Source of the DNA: Spirochaetaceae bacterium
Lineage (GTDB): Bacteria; Spirochaetota; Spirochaetia; Treponematales; Breznakiellaceae
Direction of reading: 5' to 3'
Assembly: GCA_031255115.1 (NCBI GenBank)
Contig: JAIRTD010000117.1
Span: forward strand, 1-7,687
Length of the DNA stretch: 7,687 nt
Part shown: positions 1 through 4,898 of the stretch, in pieces
How the letters are laid out: each line of letters begins with the position of its first letter
Numbering within the stretch: position 1 is the stretch's first letter
Translations under genes and position numbers: made by a program
Notes under the pieces: model-generated
The model's database searches: none
What the model saw: the letters and a program-made list of their open reading frames with translations, nothing else
What the model was told of the DNA's origin: nothing

Positions 1-155
1 CAGGTTGCGATGGAAGTCCCTACGCCGAGCAGAAGCCCCAAATTGTTCCCGCCTGTTGTAAAATCGGTCATGGTTTCTACTTTTTTTGCACTCCGCAGTG
101 CGGTAATTATGATAAAAAGAAAATATAAAACAAAGACAACAATATAAATAATCAA
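1..155 (-). CDS. Sodium:solute symporter family protein, N-terminal fragment (partial at window edge)
   Basis: Only the first 51 codons are inside the window; the rest lies to the left. The visible part begins with a strongly hydrophobic stretch (residues 2-20, rich in I, V, F, L, Y), then a basic cytoplasmic turn (RSAKK, 21-25), then T-D-F-T-T-G-G-N-N-L-G at 30-40 and the start of a second hydrophobic segment. This 'basic turn, then D-F-x-x-G-G-x-x-L-G' pattern is the usual start of SSS-family Na+-coupled symporters, which import organic acids, sugars or amino acids across the inner membrane. The start is a TTG at 155-153: an AGGAGG (169-164) sits 8 nt upstream, the frame has a TAA ten codons upstream, and the ATG that overlaps the Shine-Dalgarno hits a stop after three codons. 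It follows the small membrane protein gene by 74 bp and probably transports the substrate of the adjacent catabolic genes. The family call is fairly firm; the substrate is unknown. Confidence 0.78.
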   Translation of the reverse strand, partial: MIIYIVVFVLYFLFIIITALRSAKKVETMTDFTTGGNNLGLLLGVGTSIAT

Positions 156-179
156 AAGTTCATCCTCCTCTTGCTGTTA

Positions 180-200
180 TCCCGTCTACAGTAAACGGGA
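180..200 (-). promoter_or_regulatory. Dyad/hairpin in the leader of the symporter gene
   Basis: A 21-bp imperfect palindrome has arms TCCCGT (180-185) and ACGGGA (195-200) that pair perfectly. Three more inner pairs form after one mismatch, centred on 190. It lies between the stop of the small gene (230) and the symporter Shine-Dalgarno (169-164). No T-run follows on the minus strand, so it does not look like a terminator. It could be an operator, or an mRNA hairpin that sets the relative expression of the two genes or marks a processing site. The structure is seen directly; the role is inference. Confidence 0.4.
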
Positions 201-229
201 CCGGTCAATTTACACCAACTGTTTGCGTA

Positions 230-394
230 TCAACGCTTTTTCTTTGCGGCGTCAGGATTACAGGTAAACAGATTGCCTGTAGCGCCGAGTCTTTCGAGGC
301 CTGATTTTTCAATCGCCCGCGCAATGGCGATATAGATTATCAAGCCGGCGACAATCGTCAGTATCCATACGATAAATGGAAATGCTGATATCAT
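230..394 (-). CDS. Small single-span membrane protein, putative symporter accessory subunit (54 aa)
   Basis: This short gene encodes 54 residues. Residues 3-25 form one transmembrane helix (F-P-F-I-V-W-I-L-T-I-V-A-G-L-I-I-Y), followed by an amphipathic charged stretch (R26 to R35, including E-K and E-R pairs) and a lysine-rich C-terminus ending K-K-K-R. The positive-inside rule places the tail in the cytoplasm. The ATG at 394 has a strong AAGGAGGAG directly upstream (407-399), which argues that the gene is real. It precedes the SSS symporter on the same strand, separated by 74 bp that contain a dyad. Small one-helix proteins encoded beside SSS symporters are a known arrangement and are sometimes annotated as symporter accessory proteins. 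I do not recognise this particular family, so the functional link rests on position alone. It starts 106 bp after the dehydrogenase stop, beyond a terminator-like hairpin, so it may have its own promoter or depend on read-through. Confidence 0.72.
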   Translation of the reverse strand: MISAFPFIVWILTIVAGLIIYIAIARAIEKSGLERLGATGNLFTCNPDAAKKKR

Positions 395-429
395 TTAACT
401 CCTCCTTCTTTGCAGATTTAACGATCGCA

Positions 430-444
430 ATACGGAACCCGTAT
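430..444. promoter_or_regulatory. Short perfect inverted repeat upstream of the small membrane protein gene
   Basis: ATACGG (430-435) and CCGTAT (439-444) are perfect inverted arms around a 3-bp centre, 36-50 bp upstream of the ATG at 394. The position suits an operator or part of a promoter. On the minus strand the same bases contain a GG-N10-GC spacing with TTGC, a poor sigma-54 match. The palindrome is seen directly; any binding function is a guess. Confidence 0.25.
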
Positions 445-460
445 CATCCCCACGGTATAT

Positions 461-489
461 AAAAAGAACTGTCCCCAAAAAAGGGACAG
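461..489 (-). terminator. Rho-independent terminator after the dehydrogenase gene
   Basis: Read on the minus strand, a 7-bp G+C-rich stem (CTGTCCC at 489-483 with GGGACAG at 475-469) closes a 7-nt T-rich loop and is followed at once by TTCTTTTT (468-461). The stem begins 12 bp after the stop codon of the gene ending at 501. The T-run is present only in the minus orientation, which fixes the direction. It should end or attenuate transcription coming from the sigma-54 promoter before the membrane protein genes. Confidence 0.65.
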
Positions 490-500
490 CCCCCTTTGCC

Positions 501-1520
501 TTAGAGAAGCGGCAGAAACTCCGATTTGTGTTCCAGAGTATGCAGCTTATGGGTACTTTCTTCGCGTTTTACCAGTTCTATTACTTTGTCGTTAAACGGC
601 GTGGGCAGGCCTTTTTCCCTGCCGGTCTTGGCGACAACGCCGTTGATAAAATCAATCTCTGTCGGACGCTTCTTTTCCAAATCCTGAAGCATGCTTGCCT
701 TGAGCGCCACATGCTGGTCCCAGACTTCGTGATAGAACGGTATCTTCGACGGAATAGCATCCTTTGATTCCAGTTTTAATTGTTCAAAATCCTTGCCCTG
801 CATTGGGGCCAGATGGATACCTGTGGCATTGGCGGCGCGTATGGTTTCGTCGGCGATATGGGCAATGCACTGTATCGTTACAGGATCGTTAAGCACTTCG
901 CCAAAAGTTACCGCCAGGGCTGCCGACATTCCGCTGAAAGTAGCGTTCATCAATACTTTTGACCAGCGTACGGCCATAAGATCGGTGATTACTTCGACAT
1001 GGCCGACATGGCTCAGTATTTCTTTTGCGGCCTGAATACGGGGCGTTATCTTTCCATCCATCTCTCCGATGTCAAAGGCAAATTTATCCATTGCAACCTG
1101 TGATGAAGTAAGGCAGGAAACGCCCGGGGCAATCCACGTAGCGCCCCAGCCGACAGCGCCGCCAATAGTCCGCTCCTTGCCTACGTATTCAGAAACAAAG
1201 GCTTCGGGAATGCCGTTTTGCAGCGTCAGTATGGTGCTGTTCGAATCCATGTGCTGTTTAAGTTTAGGCAGCAGGTCCTTCAATACGGTCTGTTTTGTCG
1301 TGAGTATAAAAAGATCGTATGTTCCTGAAAGTTCATCGATATGAAGCGCGGAAACCGGGGTAGAAAAGTTATAGGTTCCGGTTACCGATGCGCCTTTTTC
1401 TTTAAGCGCGTCTACATTTGGCTGATACGAATCAACAAGGTCTATTTGCAGGCCGTCCCGTGTAATACAGGCGCCGATAATAGTACCCAGTGAACCAGCG
1501 CCAATCAATGCTGTTCTCAT
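501..1520 (-). CDS. Ketopantoate reductase family (PanE/ApbA-like) NAD(P)-dependent dehydrogenase
   Basis: This 339-residue protein carries an N-terminal Rossmann fold with the dinucleotide motif G-A-G-S-L-G at 7-12, the T-T-K-Q segment at 74-77 and Q-N-G at 101-103. The C-terminal helical domain has the family lysine and asparagine (W-S-K-V-L-M-N, K188 and N192) and a block at 274-294 that includes S276, Q279-D280 and T-E-I-D (E288). By motif and spacing, N102, K188, S276 and E288 correspond to E. coli PanE N98, K176, S244 and E256, so the catalytic set looks intact. Canonical PanE reduces 2-dehydropantoate to pantoate with NADPH, but the family also holds dehydrogenases for other 2- and 3-hydroxy/keto acids. 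No panB or panC lies nearby; the upstream partner is a beta-keto acid cleavage enzyme 27 bp away on the same strand. I infer that it oxidises or reduces a hydroxy/keto acid in that pathway rather than making pantothenate. It is some 35 residues longer than E. coli PanE. The ATG at 1520 has AAGGAG 9 nt upstream (1535-1530). Confidence 0.85.
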   Translation of the reverse strand: MRTALIGAGSLGTIIGACITRDGLQIDLVDSYQPNVDALKEKGASVTGTYNFSTPVSALHIDELSGTYDLFILTTKQTVLKDLLPKLKQHMDSNSTILTLQNGIPEAFVSEYVGKERTIGGAVGWGATWIAPGVSCLTSSQVAMDKFAFDIGEMDGKITPRIQAAKEILSHVGHVEVITDLMAVRWSKVLMNATFSGMSAALAVTFGEVLNDPVTIQCIAHIADETIRAANATGIHLAPMQGKDFEQLKLESKDAIPSKIPFYHEVWDQHVALKASMLQDLEKKRPTEIDFINGVVAKTGREKGLPTPFNDKVIELVKREESTHKLHTLEHKSEFLPLL

Positions 1521-1547
1521 AATATGCCTCTCCTTAAATAGTACGGA

Positions 1548-2372
1548 TTACCGTGTGATACTCAAGATTTTTCTTGCATCTTCAGGCGTTGCCGGTTCGT
1601 TTCCGGCTATCCTGATTAACTCCGCCGCGCGCCTGACAAGCTGTGCGTTTGATTCAGCAAGCTGCCCGGCGGCAAACATGACATTGTCTTCCATGCCGAC
1701 TCTGACATGTCCGCCCAGCGCGAGGGTGGCGAGCATAATGGGCAGATGGGCTTTGCCGATGCCGAGGGCGCTCCAGCTTGAACCTTCGGGAATGAGGTTT
1801 TTTAAGAATACAAGATTATCAACCGACGCTCCCATGCCGCCGGCCGCTCCAAGCACAAACTGAAAATGCAGCGGCGCTTTTAATATGCCCTGCTTGAGAT
1901 AGTAGAGGGCGTTATATACCATTCCGGCGTCGAAGATTTCTATTTCCGGCTTGACATTGTACTCCTGCATTGTTTTGCCCAGTTGTTCAAGGAATTGAGG
2001 AGGATTCAAAAAAAGCGACTGGTGCATCCAGTTCATGGATCCGCAGTCATAGGACGCAAGCTCGGGTCTGAGTTCCCTGAGGTGGAGCTGCCGTGTCTCA
2101 TCGGTTGCGGCCAGATCCCCCGAAGTCGTCAGGTTGAGGAGAACATCAACATCCTTGCGCGCACGGATGAGTTCTACGGTTTCCCTGAATTTGCGGACAT
2201 CCATAGTTCCCTGTCCGCTGTCATCGCGCATGTGCAGATGCACGATAGAAGCGCCTGCTTCGTAACACTCAAAGACATCACGGGCAATTTCCTGGGGAGT
2301 TATAGGCAGAGCGGGATTATCCTTTTTGGAAGGCCACGCTCCGGTAAGTGCCGCTGAAATAATGGTTTTCAT
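1548..2372 (-). CDS. Beta-keto acid cleavage enzyme (BKACE; 3-keto-5-aminohexanoate cleavage enzyme family)
   Basis: This 274-residue TIM-barrel protein matches the BKACE family (DUF849) in length and pattern. Family enzymes use a metal, usually zinc, to condense a beta-keto acid with acetyl-CoA, giving acetoacetate plus a new acyl-CoA; the type member Kce acts in lysine fermentation. Visible signatures are L-P-I-T-P (22-26), E-A-G-A (38-41), the metal-binding H-L-H (H45, H47), P-E-I-E (142-145), Q-F-V-L-G (171-175), and G-G-H-V-R-V-G-M-E-D-N (220-230), which supplies the third metal ligand E228 and the catalytic R224 and D229. From my memory of Kce, the glutamate after the N-terminal T-G-A, which contacts the substrate amino group, is Trp13 here, suggesting a different side chain. 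I chose the ATG at 2372 because it has AGGAG 9 nt upstream (2386-2382) and fits family length. A longer open frame back to 2429 would run through the sigma-54 promoter. It is first in the minus-strand unit, 27 bp before the dehydrogenase. Confidence 0.9.
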   Translation of the reverse strand: MKTIISAALTGAWPSKKDNPALPITPQEIARDVFECYEAGASIVHLHMRDDSGQGTMDVRKFRETVELIRARKDVDVLLNLTTSGDLAATDETRQLHLRELRPELASYDCGSMNWMHQSLFLNPPQFLEQLGKTMQEYNVKPEIEIFDAGMVYNALYYLKQGILKAPLHFQFVLGAAGGMGASVDNLVFLKNLIPEGSSWSALGIGKAHLPIMLATLALGGHVRVGMEDNVMFAAGQLAESNAQLVRRAAELIRIAGNEPATPEDARKILSITR

Positions 2373-2412
2373 TGTATTAAGCTCCTGCATAAAATAAAGG
2401 TTACCGTATCTA

Positions 2413-2429
2413 TGCAAGAACCATGCCAA
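2413..2429 (-). promoter_or_regulatory. Sigma-54 (RpoN) -24/-12 promoter of the BKACE operon
   Basis: On the minus strand 2429-2413 reads TTGGCATGGTTCTTGCA. Compared with the sigma-54 consensus YTGGCACGRNNNTTGCW, it has one mismatch (C to T after TGGCA). The invariant GG and GC are separated by exactly 10 bp. The implied start site is near 2402, giving a leader of about 30 nt before the ATG at 2372, with the Shine-Dalgarno inside it. A sigma-54-dependent activator is encoded divergently about 120 bp away, which makes the assignment much stronger. Confidence 0.88.
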
Positions 2430-2473
2430 GTCCTAAAACTGCTTTTTTACTGGCCTTTTTACGCAAATGGCAG

Positions 2474-2479
2474 TATAAT
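2474..2479 (+). promoter_or_regulatory. -10 box (TATAAT) of the regulator gene
   Basis: A perfect TATAAT lies 70 bp upstream of the regulator ATG at 2550 in a region otherwise free of coding signal. No convincing TTGACA-like -35 is seen at 16-18 bp spacing (2451-2456 is TGGCCT), so this is a sigma-70 promoter with a weak -35, possibly needing an activator. The start site would fall near 2486, placing the 2494-2516 dyad just inside the transcribed leader. Confidence 0.5.
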
Positions 2480-2493
2480 GTGTCCGGAATTCA

Positions 2494-2516
2494 AACATAT
2501 GATCTGATTGTGTGTT
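2494..2516. promoter_or_regulatory. Imperfect 23-bp dyad, candidate enhancer (UAS) for the sigma-54 activator
   Basis: AACATATGATC (2494-2504) and GATTGTGTGTT (2506-2516) form an inverted repeat with 8 of 11 matching positions and a 1-bp centre. It is centred about 100 bp upstream of the predicted BKACE start site (near 2402), a normal distance for an activator site working by DNA looping. A shorter pair, TGTCC (2481-2485) and GGACA (2523-2527), is nested around almost the same centre. It also sits just downstream of the regulator's own predicted start, so binding there could repress the regulator. The repeat is seen; its role is inferred. Confidence 0.45.
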
Positions 2517-2549
2517 GATTTTGGACAACTACGAGGAGGAGAATACACA

Positions 2550-3941
2550 ATGAGGAAAATACCCTTGGCGGAACTGTTAAAGGCCGGGATAGATTCGCTT
2601 TTTCTTTTTGTGATGATAGATACAAAAGGACTCATACGGCATCTCAGCAAAGCCTATGCCGCTATCCTGGGCATACCGGCAGAGGAAGCAATCGGACAGC
2701 CGGTAAAAAAGATAATTCCCACTACAGGGCTGCTAAGGGTTTTGGAGACAGGGAAGAGCGAACTGGGACAACTCTTTGTCCTTAAAAACGGCGAATCGAC
2801 CATTTGTAACCGCATGGTAGTTTATGATGAAGACGAAAAAATCATCGGCGTTATGTCTATGGCTCTGTTCCCAAATATGGATCAACTTGCGCAATTTACC
2901 CTGCAACTGGAAAAACTGCAGAAAGAAAATGAATTATACCAGCGCCAGTTGGACGCCCTCAAACAAAACCGGTTCTGCATGGATTCTATAGTCGGCAATT
3001 CCCCGCAGATAAAGAAAATAAAAGAAACCCTCAAAAAGGCGGCAATGTCAAAACTGTGCGTACTGCTCACCGGCGAGACAGGCACCGGAAAAGAAGTCTT
3101 TGCAAACGCCATACACCAGATGAGTCCGCGCTGTTATGGGAACTTTGTAAAGGTAAACTGCGCCGCGATTCCAAACGAACTTTTGGAGTCGGAACTTTTT
3201 GGCTACGAAGGAGGGGCTTTTTCCGGCGCCGTAAAGGGCGGCAAACCCGGCAAGTTCGAACTTGCCAACAACGGAACCATCATGCTGGACGAAATCAACG
3301 AACTGCCGCTGCATCTGCAGTCAAAATTGCTGCGGGTTCTGCAGGAAAACGAACTTGAGCGGCTTGGCAGCACAAAAAGTGTTTCCCTTGACATACGGGT
3401 TATCTGCTGTACCAACCAAAACCTTGGCGCGTTGATAGAGGCAAACCGCTTTCGGAATGATTTGTATTACCGCATCAATACTGTTGAAATAGCCATACCC
3501 CCGCTCCGCGACCGGCGCGAAGATATTTCGCTGCTCTGCGACAGTTTTGTAAAAAAAATAAACTTCATGCACGGTTGTTATATTGAAGGTGTTTCCGAAT
3601 CCATGGTGCAGCATTTTTTACAGTACAACTGGCCCGGCAATGTGCGAGAGCTGGAACATGTACTGGAACAGGCCTGCGTAATGACCGCGTCAGGCATCCT
3701 CAACGAAAGCCACTTTGATTTTTTTCTGCCCCGTGTTTATCCTGGTGCCGCGCCGCTTTCTCCTCTTTCAAAATTTGATGTTGCCGTAGAAGCGGTCGAA
3801 AAAGACGCTATCCTCAAGGCCCTGCAAAATACCAAAGGAAACAAATTGCAGGCCGCGGCGCTGCTTAATATTTCCCGGAGCAGGCTCTACGAAAGACTCA
3901 GGAAATACAATATCGAAGCTGTGTTTCGATCTGACAAATAA
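2550..3941 (+). CDS. PAS-domain sigma-54-dependent transcriptional activator (AAA+, Fis-type HTH)
   Basis: This 463-residue cytoplasmic activator has three parts. Residues about 10-108 form a PAS-like sensor (I-D-T-K-G-L-I-R-H-L-S-K near 23-34, then the L-E-T-G-K-S and N-R-M-V segments typical of small-molecule-sensing PAS activators). A short coiled coil (about 115-140, L-Q-L-E-K-L-Q-K-E-N) links it to the AAA+ domain (about 145-380): Walker A G-E-T-G-T-G-K-E (175-182), sigma-54 contact loop G-A-F-S-G-A (222-227), Walker B L-D-E-I (246-249), arginine finger region F-R-N-D-L-Y-Y-R (301-308) and W-P-G-N-V-R-E-L-E (361-369). A Fis-type helix-turn-helix ends it (about 430-456). The contact loop has serine in place of the usual threonine, a conservative change. 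No phosphoreceiver domain is present, so control is probably by a ligand. I chose the ATG at 2550 because GAGGAGGAG lies 8 nt upstream; an extension from TTG at 2508 would start inside the dyad. It is divergent from the BKACE gene and presumably activates its sigma-54 promoter. Confidence 0.93.
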   Translation: MRKIPLAELLKAGIDSLFLFVMIDTKGLIRHLSKAYAAILGIPAEEAIGQPVKKIIPTTGLLRVLETGKSELGQLFVLKNGESTICNRMVVYDEDEKIIGVMSMALFPNMDQLAQFTLQLEKLQKENELYQRQLDALKQNRFCMDSIVGNSPQIKKIKETLKKAAMSKLCVLLTGETGTGKEVFANAIHQMSPRCYGNFVKVNCAAIPNELLESELFGYEGGAFSGAVKGGKPGKFELANNGTIMLDEINELPLHLQSKLLRVLQENELERLGSTKSVSLDIRVICCTNQNLGALIEANRFRNDLYYRINTVEIAIPPLRDRREDISLLCDSFVKKINFMHGCYIEGVSESMVQHFLQYNWPGNVRELEHVLEQACVMTASGILNESHFDFFLPRVYPGAAPLSPLSKFDVAVEAVEKDAILKALQNTKGNKLQAAALLNISRSRLYERLRKYNIEAVFRSDK

Positions 3942-4021
3942 GGCGGCCTGTAATCCCTGAGCATACAGGTAATTTACAAACAGGAAAAGAACCCATACAA
4001 TCATCGCTCGGAGGAAGATTC

Positions 4022-4858
4022 ATGAACATTGCTGTAATTGGAGCGGGAACCATGGGGAGCGGAATCGCACAGGCCTTTGCCGTCTGCCCCGGATATACGG
4101 TAATACTCTGTGATGTAAATGCGGACTACGCCGAAAAGGGAAAGGGCCGGATTCGTACCGCCCTGGAAAAACTTGCGGAAAAAGGGAAAATGTCCAGACA
4201 GGCGGCGGACGAAGCTCTTGCGGCCATACGCACCGGAGCCAACAGCGCGGCATCGGATTCTGATCTTGTCATTGAGGCGGCTCTGGAAAATATGGAGCTC
4301 AAAAAGAAAATTTTTGGGGAACTGGCGGAGATTTGCGGACCGGACACTATTTTTGCCACTAATACCTCGTCCCTGTCAGTAACGGAACTTTCCGCGTACG
4401 CAAAGAGGCCGGTAATAGGGATGCACTTCTTTAATCCCGCGCCGGTAATGAAGCTGGTAGAGCTTGTGTCGGGACTTTCCACGCCGCCGGAACTGGCGGC
4501 AAAGATCAAAGCCATAGCGCTTGACATAGGCAAAACGCCGGTAGAGGTAAAAGACGCGGCGGGCTTTTTGGTCAACCGTATGCTTATACCTATGGTGAAT
4601 GAGGCCGCCGGGATACTGGCCGAAGGATTGGCCTCCGCGGATGACATTGATACCGCGATGAAGCTGGGCGCGAACCACCCCATGGGACCGCTGGCTCTGG
4701 GAGACCTTATCGGGATTGACGTCTGCCTGGCAATCATGGAAGTACTGTACAGCGAGAGCGGCGACCCAAAATACCGTCCCCATCCCCTGCTGCGTAAAAT
4801 GACCAGAGGGGGCCTTTTGGGCCGTAAAACCAACCAGGGCTTCTTTAAATATACTTAG
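4022..4858 (+). CDS. hbd: 3-hydroxybutyryl-CoA dehydrogenase (3-hydroxyacyl-CoA dehydrogenase family)
   Basis: This 278-residue cytoplasmic enzyme interconverts acetoacetyl-CoA and (S)-3-hydroxybutyryl-CoA using NAD(P)H. The N-terminal Rossmann domain has G-A-G-T-M-G-S-G-I-A at 7-16 and an acidic D31 at the end of the second strand, which suggests NAD(H). The catalytic set is complete by comparison with human HADH: S116 (S137), H135 in H-F-F-N-P-A-P-V-M (H158), E147 in L-V-E-L (E170) and N185 in G-F-L-V-N-R (N208). The C-terminal domain ends with the usual G-R-K-T-N-Q-G-F-F-K-Y. The length is normal for bacterial Hbd, with no hydratase fusion. GGAGG lies 7 nt before the ATG. It follows the regulator by 80 bp, which contains only a weak 6-bp hairpin (3947-3969) and no T-run, so co-transcription is possible. 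Since BKACE releases acetoacetate, an enzyme acting on acetoacetyl-CoA fits the locus; a CoA-transferase would be needed and is not in the window. L-carnitine dehydrogenases are relatives but are usually longer. Confidence 0.9.
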   Translation: MNIAVIGAGTMGSGIAQAFAVCPGYTVILCDVNADYAEKGKGRIRTALEKLAEKGKMSRQAADEALAAIRTGANSAASDSDLVIEAALENMELKKKIFGELAEICGPDTIFATNTSSLSVTELSAYAKRPVIGMHFFNPAPVMKLVELVSGLSTPPELAAKIKAIALDIGKTPVEVKDAAGFLVNRMLIPMVNEAAGILAEGLASADDIDTAMKLGANHPMGPLALGDLIGIDVCLAIMEVLYSESGDPKYRPHPLLRKMTRGGLLGRKTNQGFFKYT

Positions 4859-4898
4859 GCCATAGACAAAAGGGCTTATAAGGGACTAGTCTTATTCT

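Noticed and set aside
426..442. Second sigma-54 promoter upstream of the small membrane protein gene
   Set aside because: The minus strand has GG-N10-GC with TTGC at a sensible distance, but the rest of the consensus fails, including the bases after GG. The match is too weak to list as a promoter.
2373..2429. A 19-residue N-terminal extension of the BKACE frame
   Set aside because: It would start inside the sigma-54 promoter and upstream of the predicted transcript start, lacks a Shine-Dalgarno, and exceeds the family length. The ATG at 2372 has a good site.
2508..2549. TTG-started extension of the regulator
   Set aside because: It has no ribosome site and overlaps the dyad; the ATG at 2550 follows GAGGAGGAG at correct spacing.
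3947..3969. Terminator between the regulator and hbd
   Set aside because: Only a 6-bp stem with an 11-nt loop and no T-run in either direction.
4126..4833. 235-codon minus-strand frame opposite hbd
   Set aside because: Shadow of a gene whose plus-strand frame has a complete, conserved catalytic set.
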